This document shows positions 1 to 8,302 of a stretch of 16,978 bases of DNA, in pieces. Both the position numbers and the translations under genes were made by a program. The stretch is from a bacterium (lineage in GTDB: Bacteria; Verrucomicrobiota; Kiritimatiellia; UBA8416), in contig JAIFLS010000094.1 of the NCBI GenBank assembly GCA_020048935.1, positions 1-16,978 of the forward strand. The letters run 5' to 3'. Position 1 is the first letter of the stretch, and each line of letters starts with the position of its first letter. Under the pieces are notes generated by a model. The model saw only the letters and a program-made list of their open reading frames with translations, had not been told where the DNA came from and did not search any database.

Positions 1-347
1 ATGCGGAGGACGGCTTTGACCACATGGTGGCGCGCATGAAGCAGCACCGTTTCCCCTGGGTCTACCTGCGCGACGAAAGCCAGGACACCGCCCGGGCCTA
101 CGGAGCCTTGCGCACCCCGCATTTTTTCGTCTTCGACCGTGACCGTCGCCTGGTCTACACCGGGCGGGGTGTCGATACCCCCCGGGATGCATCCAAGGCA
201 ACGGTACACGACCTCGACCGGGCACTGGCCGAGCTGGTGGCCGACAAACCGGTCAGCGTACCTGTCACCAACCCGATCGGCTGCAATGTGAAATGGGACG
301 GCAAGGATGCCCATTGGATGCCAGCCGACGCCTGCGACCTGGTATGA
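1..347 (+). CDS. Thioredoxin-fold (AhpC/TSA-like) protein, C-terminal part, cut by window start
   Basis: The frame is open from the first bases (codons from position 3) to a TGA at 345-347, so only the C-terminal ~114 residues are visible and the true start lies outside. The segment FPWVYLRDESQDTARAYGA followed by TPHFFVFDRDRRLVYTGR is the typical second half of a thioredoxin-fold peroxiredoxin-like domain: the cis-Pro region 'RTPHFFVFD' and the beta-strand 'LVYTGRGVD'. The tail ends with IGCNVKW, resembling the short C-terminal motif of many redoxin-domain proteins. The active-site Cys motif would be upstream and cannot be seen, so peroxidase versus thiol-disulfide oxidoreductase is undecided. 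Family assignment is by recognition of the fold signature and is fairly secure; substrate and location are unknown. Confidence 0.8.
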   Translation, partial: AEDGFDHMVARMKQHRFPWVYLRDESQDTARAYGALRTPHFFVFDRDRRLVYTGRGVDTPRDASKATVHDLDRALAELVADKPVSVPVTNPIGCNVKWDGKDAHWMPADACDLV

Positions 348-434
348 TTTGGAATTCTTTAGCCCTAATTAACGTTGTTATAGCCAAAAGGACCGTTCCC
401 TATGCATGAGGATGAAGAAATCGACCCGATGGGC

Positions 435-574
435 TGGCAGCTTGGCTGCAGTGTCGTACGCGGCGAGATCGATGCCCGGACACGCGACCGCGTAACCGGG
501 CGGATGGCAGCTTGGCTGCAGTGTCGTACGCGGCGAGATCGATGCCCGGACACGCGACCGCGTAACCGGGCGGA
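435..574 (+). repeat. Perfect 70-bp direct tandem duplication inside a coding sequence
   Basis: Two adjacent identical copies of 70 bp, 435-504 and 505-574, each beginning TGGCAGCTTGGCTGCAG and ending CGTAACCGGGCGGA. After the second copy the sequence reads TATGGCTG, diverging from the unit. Seventy is not a multiple of three, so the duplication shifts the reading frame by one and creates stops. The absence of any mismatch between copies points to a very recent event or to an assembly/read artefact. Confidence 0.97.
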
Positions 575-705
575 TATGGCTGCTTGATCGCCAGTTTCCG
601 ATTGAACTCACGCTGCGTGGCAATCCGCTGCGCGACCTCGCCGGCTGCCTGCTGGAGTTCGAGAACCCGTCCCCCGAACCCGAGGATAACGAAGGCCTCT
701 GTCCT

Positions 706-1716
706 GTGCAGATGGGCAAGACCGGGGATATTACCGCCTCGCGCAAGACTCGCATCTTCAACCTGTCTCCGCAACAGGTCCGCGAACTGCGCCAGCGCGG
801 CGAACCGGTTGACTGCCGCATCGGCAACGCGCTGTGCATCGAGTGGTACAGCAATGCCAACGGTCGGGTAACGGTCGATTCCACGGAGTTCCTTACCCAA
901 ATCTCCGACTTTGCCTGGCGCATGACCCCCGAGGAGGAGGAGGAGCAGCGGCGTAAGAACCAGGATGCCTATGAGGACTGGGCCTGCATCTTAGCCTTCG
1001 AGGACGAGGACGATGACGACGACATGGAGGATTTTGAAGACCCGCGCGACTGGGAAATGGATGAATTCGCGTGGGAGAGGCAGCTCCAGGAGTCGGATGC
1101 CATGACCCGGCGCTACATGGAACTGATCGAGGCCTATCTGGACCATCCGGAACGCGAGCAGATTATCGCGCACGAGATGGGCTGGGACGGGTACGACGGG
1201 GTTTTCGATCGCGATGACGATCTCGTCTACAGCGGTGAATCCCCTTTCGACGGCGAGGATGACGATGACGACTACCTGCCGCTGGAACCGCTTGCCCATA
1301 CCGAAGGCAGGGACTGGATCCGCAGCCGCGATGGCAAGATTCGCCATCCGTTATCGGACCGCGCCGCCAACCTGGCCATGCGGATGTGGCGTATCTGCAA
1401 GGAGAACGGCTTGACCGACAGCAACGGCGATGGCGATGCGGACATCCAGACCATGCTTTTCAATGCCCAGACCATCAGCGCGAAACTGGCAGGGGCACTC
1501 GACTCGCTTGCCTACGAGGATGACCCCGATGGCGCTTTTGTCGTCGCCTGCCTCAAACGCGCACTGAACCACTTCGGACAAGCCATCACCAGCACCAGTA
1601 TCGTCAGCCAGAAGAACCGGCTTTCACCGGCTGCCATACAGGGGTTCCGTGACGAGATTTTCGCCATCCGCCAGGACGTGCTGGCGTTGATGAAGCACTA
1701 CCGCCAGATCAACTGA
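706..1716 (+). CDS. Intact downstream open part of the acidic protein (possible restart product)
   Basis: This is the uninterrupted 3' portion of the frameshifted gene, from the first usable start (GTG at 706, with an ATG at 712) to TGA at 1714-1716, 336 aa. It is the part an automatic gene caller would report. Only a weak purine stretch lies upstream of 706, so it is more likely a remnant than the natural start. The protein is strongly acidic between about residues 70 and 200 (EEEEEQRR, EDEDDDDD, GEDDDDD) and ends in a Lys/Arg-balanced helical region. It has no signal peptide, no transmembrane segment and no recognised catalytic motif. Confidence 0.55.
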   Translation: MQMGKTGDITASRKTRIFNLSPQQVRELRQRGEPVDCRIGNALCIEWYSNANGRVTVDSTEFLTQISDFAWRMTPEEEEEQRRKNQDAYEDWACILAFEDEDDDDDMEDFEDPRDWEMDEFAWERQLQESDAMTRRYMELIEAYLDHPEREQIIAHEMGWDGYDGVFDRDDDLVYSGESPFDGEDDDDDYLPLEPLAHTEGRDWIRSRDGKIRHPLSDRAANLAMRMWRICKENGLTDSNGDGDADIQTMLFNAQTISAKLAGALDSLAYEDDPDGAFVVACLKRALNHFGQAITSTSIVSQKNRLSPAAIQGFRDEIFAIRQDVLALMKHYRQIN

Positions 1717-1727
1717 CGACCGGATTC

Positions 1728-1749
1728 TGATTCACATTCCTGTGAATCA
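1728..1749. other. Inverted repeat just after the acidic protein gene
   Basis: TGATTCACA and TGTGAATCA pair over 9 bp with a 4-nt loop, 11 bp after the stop codon at 1716. There is no T-tract, so it is not a classical intrinsic terminator. A further GTGAATCAA lies at about 1761-1769. It could be a protein-binding dyad or an mRNA 3' end hairpin. Confidence 0.4.
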
Positions 1750-2039
1750 AGACGTCTCGCGTGAATCAATTCTGCGACAGGACACCAGCCCCCCCATGCC
1801 GATATGAGACCGTAACAGTGACATTCGTTGGGGGGCTGTCTGCAAGTTGTCAAGAGACCGTCATCAAGCCAAGCCACGGCCAGTTGGCACGGCGGCTGCT
1901 TCATATGTAGATGTTCTGTACTGAGGTTGGTTTGGATTATAGGACGCTTGCCCTAACTCAAAAACAAGTGGCATATCAGTCGTCCACAGCCTTACTGACC
2001 GACTGGCAGGCGAACCGCGACCCCCGGGTCAACGTCGAG

Positions 2040-2070
2040 AGACCGCAGCACTCCTGCTGCGGTCTTTCGT
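2040..2070 (+). terminator. Strong intrinsic terminator (plus-strand orientation)
   Basis: AGACCGCAGCA (2040-2050) pairs with TGCTGCGGTCT (2055-2065) over 11 bp around a 4-nt loop CTCC, followed by TTCGTTTTT. The T-tract is on the plus side, so it best ends a plus-strand transcript, either a long 3' UTR of the acidic protein gene or an unannotated RNA. On the minus strand it lies 24 bp past the barrel-protein stop codon but lacks a T-run there, so use in that direction is possible but weaker. Confidence 0.85.
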
Positions 2071-2088
2071 TTTTATGGGTCGCCCTGT

Positions 2089-2664
2089 CTAGAAGGCATA
2101 CCGCAAGCCAACATCGAACGTGACGGCTGTCGAATCGGCGCTGTAGCTTCCGCCCGAGCGCTCGTAATTGTACGCCTCGTAGTCTCCCTTTTCGCCAGCC
2201 CAGTGCACCGTTACCGCCGCCGAGACGGAAGTCACATCCGTCAGGGGGCATTTCAGGCCGAAACTGCCGCCCACGTACGGCAAGGTTGGCGAGGTGGGTC
2301 CCGTCGGATCCAGCATACCGACGCGCAGACCGGCATAGGGAACGACCGCGTAACCAATACCGATGGCGTATTCGGCAAAACCACCGACGCCGTATACAAG
2401 ATCCACCTCGACCGGCAGATCCCGGTCAGAAGTGAGCACCTGCCCATACACCCCGACGGTCAACGAATCACCGATGCCGACACCGAACGCGCCCAGCAAC
2501 CCGAATGGCAGGTCACCGGTGTCGCCGTAGCCGAACTGAGTCTCCACCCGCACTTCCATCGGCGGCAGATTCTGGAAAACCGGATGCCGCAGATAAACTC
2601 CCGAGGCTTCCACCGTTGCCGACACCATCACCACCGCCATCACCACTGTCCATAACCGCTTCAT
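2089..2664 (-). CDS. Small outer-membrane beta-barrel protein
   Basis: The protein is 191 aa. Residues 1-20 form a Sec signal peptide (KR at the N-terminus, hydrophobic VVMAVVMVSATV, cleavage likely after VEA). The mature part is a run of alternating hydrophobic/polar strands rich in Gly, Tyr and Val (GFAEYAIGIGYAVVPYAGLRVG and similar), and the chain ends RYAF, with the C-terminal Phe expected of a BAM-assembled barrel. The length suggests about 8 strands. The ATG at 2664 is preceded by AAGGAGG at ideal spacing. It lies 79 bp downstream of carA on the same strand; no distinct promoter is evident in the AT-rich gap. I do not recognise the specific family, so transport versus structural role is unknown. 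Confidence 0.85.
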   Translation of the reverse strand: MKRLWTVVMAVVMVSATVEASGVYLRHPVFQNLPPMEVRVETQFGYGDTGDLPFGLLGAFGVGIGDSLTVGVYGQVLTSDRDLPVEVDLVYGVGGFAEYAIGIGYAVVPYAGLRVGMLDPTGPTSPTLPYVGGSFGLKCPLTDVTSVSAAVTVHWAGEKGDYEAYNYERSGGSYSADSTAVTFDVGLRYAF

Positions 2665-2743
2665 TCAATCCTCCTTTTTACTCCCACTTTTAACCATGAA
2701 CCCTAACCGGATACACTAACACACTAAACCAATCTTACACATC

Positions 2744-3901
2744 TTACTTACCCGCGCCCTGCATCAATTCGCGGAACCGCGCGAACAGGTAGAACGGGTC
2801 ATGCGGTCCGGGGCCGGCCTCGGGGTGGTACTGCACCGAGAAGGCCGGCACCGTCAGGCTGCGGAGTCCCTCGACCGTGTTGTCGTTCAGGTTCAGGTGC
2901 GTGACCCCTACGTCCGCGCCGAGCGTATCCGCATCGATCGCGAAGTTGTGGTTCTGGGACGTGACCTCGACCCCGCGCGTGGCCAGGTTCATCACCGGAT
3001 GGTTGATGCCGTGATGGCCGAACTTCAACCGGTAGGTCCTGCCGCCCAGGGCAATGCCCAGAAGCTGGTGACCGAGACAGATGCCCATCAGCGGGACCTT
3101 GCCGAGTAGCGCCCGGATCGAGTCGGCGGCATAGCCGACCGCCGCCGGATCCGCCGGCCCGTTGGAGAGGAACACCCCATCCGGCTTGAGCGCCAGCACA
3201 TCCGCCGCCGGCGTCTGCGCGGGGACCACCGTCACGGCCATGCCGCACTGGCGCAGGTTGCGCAGGATATTCCATTTGATCCCGAAATCATAGGCAACCA
3301 CCTTCAGGTCCGCAGGCGGGAGTGTCTCGCTGAACCCCCAGGATGACGTCAGCGCCCCGTCCGGATCCCACGCATAGGATTTCGCACAACTAACCCGCGA
3401 GGCATAGTCCTGCCCGTCGAGACCTTCCCATGCCTTGGCTTTGGCCACCGCATCGGCCTCGCTGCATTTACCCTCGACCGCCAGGCAGCCCTTGAGCGTA
3501 CCGGTGTCTCGCAACTTGCAGGTCAGTGCGCGTGTGTCGAGCCCGGCTAGCGCCGGAATGCCGCGCCTCTGGAGAGCCGCCCGCAGCGATTCCTCCGCCC
3601 GCCAGTTGCTGGTCTCGTTGACGCTATGCATCAGGAACCCGTTCAGGAACAGCCCGCGCGACTCCATATCCGCCGCATTGATGCCGGTATTGCCGATCTC
3701 CGGATAAGTCATGGTCACGAACTGGCCCGCGTAGGAAGGATCGCTCAGGATCTCCTCGTAACCGCTCATGCCAGTGTTGAACACCACCTCGCCAACCGCA
3801 TCGGCCGCCGCACCCACGGAATACCCACGGAAGACGGAGCCGTCCTCCAGCGCCAGGAACGCTTTCCTCTCCCGCTGCGCCTTCCAATCCTGCTTACCCA
3901 C
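2744..3901 (-). CDS. carA: Carbamoyl-phosphate synthase, small (glutamine amidotransferase) subunit
   Basis: Cytosolic enzyme that hydrolyses glutamine and passes ammonia to the large subunit CarB to make carbamoyl phosphate for pyrimidines and arginine. The N-terminal CPSase_sm_chain domain shows GYEEILSDPSYAGQFVTMTYPEIGNTG; the C-terminal class I glutaminase domain has the Cys nucleophile in GICLGHQLLG (about residue 275) and His/Glu in QYHPEAGPGPHD. Length (385 aa) is normal. Three in-frame GTG codons (3910, 3907, 3901) compete; I chose 3901 because the AAGAGG ribosome site then sits 8 nt upstream, whereas it nearly touches the other two. carB is not in the window. A good promoter lies at 3944-3972. 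Confidence 0.97.
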   Translation of the reverse strand: MGKQDWKAQRERKAFLALEDGSVFRGYSVGAAADAVGEVVFNTGMSGYEEILSDPSYAGQFVTMTYPEIGNTGINAADMESRGLFLNGFLMHSVNETSNWRAEESLRAALQRRGIPALAGLDTRALTCKLRDTGTLKGCLAVEGKCSEADAVAKAKAWEGLDGQDYASRVSCAKSYAWDPDGALTSSWGFSETLPPADLKVVAYDFGIKWNILRNLRQCGMAVTVVPAQTPAADVLALKPDGVFLSNGPADPAAVGYAADSIRALLGKVPLMGICLGHQLLGIALGGRTYRLKFGHHGINHPVMNLATRGVEVTSQNHNFAIDADTLGADVGVTHLNLNDNTVEGLRSLTVPAFSVQYHPEAGPGPHDPFYLFARFRELMQGAGK

Positions 3902-3943
3902 GATCACCACCTCTTTTCAAAAATGACATTCATCTAAACACGC

Positions 3944-3972
3944 ACTATACACACACGTCCCGCCGGAATCAA
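3944..3972 (-). promoter_or_regulatory. Sigma70-type promoter of carA
   Basis: On the minus strand TTGATT (3967-3972) and TATAGT (3944-3949) are separated by exactly 17 bp. Transcription would begin around 3937, leaving a leader of about 35 nt before the carA start. The -35 box lies only about 9 bp from the left direct repeat of the neighbouring inverted-repeat element. Confidence 0.7.
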
Positions 3973-3981
3973 GAGCGCCGC

Positions 3982-4246
3982 GGTCAGCGCCAGCAATTCC
4001 CATTATGGCCTCGGGCAGGCTAAAGGGCGTGTTGATTTATTTGGATACACAACGGGAGGGACAGCGTCTTGCTGTCCGAACCATTCACATTCTCATGCGC
4101 AACGGACGCCGAGGACGGCGTCCCTCCCAACAATGGACGCCGGGGACGGCGTCCCTCCCGTGCCGCTCGTGGAATAAATCAACACGCCATTTAGCCTGCT
4201 CCCCGCACGATTTGAGGCCATAATTAGAATTGCCGAGGTCAGCGCC
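3982..4246. mobile_element. Non-coding nested inverted-repeat element (MITE-like) with flanking direct repeats
   Basis: An exact 10-bp direct repeat GGTCAGCGCC (3982-3991 and 4237-4246) brackets ~245 bp. Inside are an outer inverted repeat (3993-4012 versus 4214-4233, 18 of 20 matching) and an inner one (4015-4041 versus 4173-4199, 26 of 27 matching, containing GGCGTGTTGATTTATT). The centre carries three GC-rich hairpins: GGACAGC/GCTGTCC at 4059-4077, and two near-identical copies of GGACGCCGRGGACGGCGTCC at 4104-4123 and 4135-4154. There is no coding potential. This is the architecture of a MITE, a non-autonomous transposon remnant moved by a transposase elsewhere. The right direct repeat overlaps the pgi stop codon (4239-4241). 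It fills nearly all of the 328 bp between pgi and carA. Confidence 0.7.
4104..4159. repeat. Two 25-bp direct repeats, each forming a hairpin
   Basis: GGACGCCG(A/G)GGACGGCGTCCCTCCC occurs at 4104-4128 and 4135-4159 (period 31 bp, one difference). Each copy folds into an 8-bp stem with a 4-nt loop. A related inverted unit GGGAGGGAC lies at about 4054-4062, so the core of the element is itself roughly palindromic. Confidence 0.9.
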
Positions 4247-5876
4247 GCGCCCGGAAACGACGGATCAGGGCGTTTGTCGAACCGTCATGGGCCAGCCGGG
4301 GTTCGTCTGCCGCCTCCAGCTCGGGCAGGATCCGCCCCGCCAGCACTTTTCCCAGCTCCACGCCCCACTGGTCAAACGAGAATATATTCCAGGTGATTCC
4401 CTGCACGAAGACCTTGTGCTCATAGAGCGCCGTCAGCGACCCCAGCACCTCCGGCGTCAGCAGGTCGGCCATGATCGTGTTCGTCGGCCGGTTGCCCTCG
4501 AAGACCTTGTGCGGGACCACCAGGCCCTCGACGCCCTCGTGCTCGACCTCGTCGCGGGTTTTGCCGAAGGCCAACGCCTCGGTCTGGGCGAAGAAGTTGG
4601 CCATCAGTTTGGCGTGATGGTCTCCAATGGCGTTGTGACTGCGGCAGAACCCGATGAAGTCCGCCGGGATGAGCTTGGTGCCCTGGTGGATGAGCTGGTA
4701 GAAGGCATGCTGGCCGTTGGTACCCGGCTCGCCCCAGATCACGGGCCCGGTCTGCCACGAGACCGTGTGCCCGTCGCGCCCGACATACTTGCCGCTGCTT
4801 TCCATGTCCATCTGCTGCAGGTGCGCGGCGAACCGGTGCAGGTACTGGTCATACGGCAGGATCGCGTGCGTCTGGGCCCCCATGAAGTTGTTGTACCAGA
4901 CGCCCAGCAGCCCCAGCAGAACCGGCATGTTGCGCTCGAGCGGGGCCTCGGCGAAATGCCGGTCCATGGCATGGAACCCGTCCAGCATGCGCCCGAAGTT
5001 CTCCGGCCCGATCGCGACCATCAGCGGCAGCCCGACCGCCGAGCACATCGAATAGCGGCCGCCGACCCAGTCCCAGAACCCGAACATGTTCGCGGGATCG
5101 ATCCCGAACGCGGCGACACCCTTGGCGTTGGTCGAGACCGCGACAAAATGCCGGGCGACCGCCGCCTCGTCGCGCAGCGCCGCCAGCAGCCAGGCACGGG
5201 CGGACCCGGCATTGGTCATGGTCTCCTGGGTGGTGAAGGTCTTGGAGGCGACAATGAAGAGCGTCGTTTCCGGGTCAAGCTGGCGGCTGGTTTCCGCGAA
5301 ATGGGTCCCGTCGACATTCGAGACGAACCGCACATCCAGATCGCGCTGCGAATAGGGCTTGAGCGCCTCGACAGCCATGCACGGGCCGAGGTCCGAGCCG
5401 CCGATGCCGATGTTGACCACGTGGCGGATGCGCTTTCCCGTATAGCCTTTCCATTCACCGGATCGCACGGCTTCAGCAAACCGCCCCATCCGCGCCAGCA
5501 CGTCGTTGACCGCCGGCATGACATCCTCGCCGTCCACCAGTACCGGGGCGTTGGCACGGTTGCGCAGGGCGGTGTGCAGCACTGCGCGGTTCTCGGTCTC
5601 GTTGATCTTCTTGCCGGCGAACATCCGCTCGATCGCCTTCGGCAGGCCGCGCGCCTCGGCCAGAGCCACCAGCAGGCGCAGCGTGCTGTCCTTCACCCGG
5701 TTCTTGGAATAGTCCAGGAACAGACCGGCCGCCTCCAGCGTCATCCGCTCGCCACGTACCGCATCGCCGGCGAACAGCGCCCGCAGATGCAACGGACTGA
5801 TCTCCGCCGCATGCGCCGTCAGTGCCCGCCATTCCGCCAGATCCGCCACCTTGTTCTTGTAGATATGCTCACTCAT
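4239..5876 (-). CDS. pgi: Glucose-6-phosphate isomerase
   Basis: Interconverts glucose 6-phosphate and fructose 6-phosphate in glycolysis/gluconeogenesis, in the cytosol. The 545-aa length matches the long bacterial/eukaryotic PGI form. SIS-domain phosphate-binding segments are seen at VNIGIGGSDLGP (154-165) and SKTFTTQET (211-219). The first family signature WVGGRYSMCSAVG (270-282) carries Arg274; the catalytic-base Glu359 is in QMDMESSGK; His390 is in GTNGQHAFYQ; and the second signature FDQWGVELGKVLAGRI holds Lys510. ATG at 5876 has GGAGAG 6 nt upstream. The stop codon falls inside the direct repeat of the adjacent inverted-repeat element, which lies immediately 3'. The gene appears intact. 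Confidence 0.98.
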   Translation of the reverse strand: MSEHIYKNKVADLAEWRALTAHAAEISPLHLRALFAGDAVRGERMTLEAAGLFLDYSKNRVKDSTLRLLVALAEARGLPKAIERMFAGKKINETENRAVLHTALRNRANAPVLVDGEDVMPAVNDVLARMGRFAEAVRSGEWKGYTGKRIRHVVNIGIGGSDLGPCMAVEALKPYSQRDLDVRFVSNVDGTHFAETSRQLDPETTLFIVASKTFTTQETMTNAGSARAWLLAALRDEAAVARHFVAVSTNAKGVAAFGIDPANMFGFWDWVGGRYSMCSAVGLPLMVAIGPENFGRMLDGFHAMDRHFAEAPLERNMPVLLGLLGVWYNNFMGAQTHAILPYDQYLHRFAAHLQQMDMESSGKYVGRDGHTVSWQTGPVIWGEPGTNGQHAFYQLIHQGTKLIPADFIGFCRSHNAIGDHHAKLMANFFAQTEALAFGKTRDEVEHEGVEGLVVPHKVFEGNRPTNTIMADLLTPEVLGSLTALYEHKVFVQGITWNIFSFDQWGVELGKVLAGRILPELEAADEPRLAHDGSTNALIRRFRARR

Positions 5877-5922
5877 GGAATTCTCTCCAACAACCTGTTC
5901 TTAAATAAAAGCCACTTAACCT

Positions 5923-5941
5923 AGCGGGTTTCCGGCCCGCT
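5923..5941 (-). other. Hairpin between the ABC ATPase gene and pgi
   Basis: AGCGGG and CCCGCT pair over 6 bp with a 7-nt loop in the 112-bp gap. Reading on the minus strand, a T-rich stretch (GGCTTTTATTT) follows after about 11 nt rather than directly, so it is at best a weak terminator for the upstream ATPase transcript. Confidence 0.3.
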
Positions 5942-5988
5942 GTCGATAAAACACCGCGGGGCGGCCAAGCACAGACCGATTAAGCGCA

Positions 5989-6806
5989 CTAACGGGATCG
6001 GGCAGCGAGCCCGCGGGCCACATCGGGAACCGCCGCGATCAGCGTGGCGGTATACGGGTGAGCGGGGTGCGCGAAAAGGGTATCGCTCAGTCCCTCTTCC
6101 ACGATCGCCCCGCCGACCATCACATACGTGCGCCGGCACATGTAGCGCACGACCGCCAGATCGTGCGCGATGAACAGGCAGGCCACCCCGAGCTGTTCGC
6201 TGATATCCTTGAGCAGGTTCAAGATCTGCACCTGCACGGAAACATCCAGCGCGGACACCGGTTCGTCGGCCACCAGCAGCCTCGGCCCGACCGCCAGCGC
6301 CCGCGCAATGCCGATCCGCTGGCGCTGGCCGCCGCTGAGCTCATGGGGATAGCGCGCCCCCATCACCGCGTCGTCCATCCCGACCTGGGCCATCAGTTCC
6401 TGCCGCCGTGCCCGCCGCCCCGGTGCGGTTTCCAGCCCCGGCTGCGTGCGATGCACATAAAGGGTTTCCTCGAGCGCGGCTCCAGCCGTCAGGCGGGGGT
6501 TGAGTGCCCCCATCGGGTCCTGGAACACCATCTGCACGCGCCGCCGGTACTCACGCATCCAGGTCCGGTTCTCCCGGTCCACGCGCTCGCCCTGGAAAGA
6601 AATCTCCCCGCCAGCCAGCGGGAGCATACCCATCACCGCCCCGCCGAGCGAGGTCTTGCCGCAACCGCTCTCGCCCACCAGGCCGACCACCTCGCCGGGG
6701 GCGATATGCAGCGACACGCCATTGACCGCCCGCACCCCGTCGCGCCCGTGCCGGCCCGGATACGCGACCGTCACGTCGCGCACGTCCAGCAGCCTGTCAT
6801 CCGCGC

Positions 6807-6810
<4 letters not shown>
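5989..6810 (-). CDS. Oligopeptide/dipeptide ABC transporter ATPase (OppF/DppF type)
   Basis: Cytoplasmic ATPase subunit of a peptide-type (PepT family) ABC importer, 273 aa. Motifs in order: Walker A GESGCGKT (46-53), Q-loop VFQDPMGALNPR (Gln97), signature LSGGQRQR (158-165), Walker B LLVADEP (178-184), D-loop SALD and H-loop His216 in FIAHDLAVV. The chain ends with the start of the oligo_HPY tail (AHPYTATLIAAVPD) and lacks the Cys cluster present in its partner. I chose ATG 6810, not the longer upstream frame, because it overlaps the stop of the preceding ATPase gene as ATGA and has GGGAGG 4 nt upstream, a classic coupled arrangement. No permease or solute-binding gene is adjacent. Opp versus Dpp or nickel specificity cannot be told. 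Confidence 0.93.
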
Positions 6811-7856
<1,046 letters not shown>

Positions 7857-8302
7857 CGGCCGCCTGGTCGCGATCGGCTGGTTTCACCCGGCGACCGCCC
7901 CGCGGCTTGAACCGCCAGTCGATTCCCCGCCGATCCAGCCACGCCTCCAGTGCCGCCGCCGTCTTGAAACGCATCTTGTAGGGCTCGGTCGCACCGTGGA
8001 ACTCGCAATCGGTATCGCCGATGCCGTGCTGGCGGCAGATATCCGGGCGGGTCTCGTAACCGGTGCAGCGATGATCCTCGCCAAGCTGTTCGCAGGGCGT
8101 CTCGAACTCGATGAACCACCCGCCGCCATGGTCGATGAAGACGTTCACATGACGGTGCAAAAGATACCAGCGCAGGTAATCGTAGTCGCGCTTGGATGTG
8201 GGCGTGTCGATCTGCGTGGCCACATAGCGGCAGCACCGCGCGCCACAGTCCTCGCACGAGACCGCCGGGGCCTCTTTTTCTTGCCGCGTCGTAGCCATCC
8301 GC

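Larger units (their letters stand above)
402..1716 (+). pseudogene. Acidic uncharacterised protein gene, frame-disrupted by a 70-bp tandem duplication
   Basis: ATG at 402 follows an AAAAGGA ribosome site at a normal distance. The frame runs MHEDEEIDPMGWQLGC... and then, at the second copy of a perfect 70-bp tandem repeat, shifts and stops at 585-587. The second repeat copy is read in the +1 frame and continues unbroken as ...VTGRIWLLDRQFPIELTLRG... to the TGA at 1714-1716. Deleting one 70-bp copy joins both parts into one frame of 414 codons, so the intact protein is ~414 aa. It has a possible beta-rich N-terminal domain (about 1-140), a highly acidic middle with runs such as EDEDDDDD and GEDDDDD, and a helical C-terminal part. 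There is no signal peptide or membrane segment. A DSNGDGDAD stretch (1417-1443) matches the DxNxDGxxD calcium-loop pattern. I do not recognise a named family; function unknown. Called a pseudogene because of the frameshift, but an assembly error or a reversible repeat expansion would give the same picture. Confidence 0.7.
1717..2088. other. Gene-free stretch between convergent genes, with several inverted repeats
   Basis: I see no convincing gene in these 372 bp; the short ORFs here have no ribosome site and no recognisable sequence. It holds a 9-bp-stem dyad (TGATTCACA / TGTGAATCA, 1728-1749) with a third half-copy GTGAATCA just downstream, a pairing of AGCCCCCC (about 1787-1794) with GGGGGGCT (about 1830-1837), and a strong intrinsic terminator at 2040-2070. 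A small RNA transcribed on the plus strand and ending at that terminator is possible but I cannot identify a promoter or family. Confidence 0.5.

Noticed and set aside
1911..2123. 70-codon plus-strand ORF
   Set aside because: It spans a strong intrinsic terminator and overlaps the end of the barrel-protein gene; no ribosome site.
4104..4159. Possible CRISPR array from the two 25-bp repeats
   Set aside because: Only two copies, the gap between them is 6 bp, and each repeat is a full hairpin inside an inverted-repeat element; no cas genes.
4005..4223. 72-codon ORF across the inverted-repeat element
   Set aside because: It simply reads through the terminal repeats and hairpins; not a transposase or any recognisable protein.
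4230..5924. 564-codon plus-strand ORF
   Set aside because: Exactly antisense to pgi, which has all its catalytic motifs; no recognisable protein sequence.
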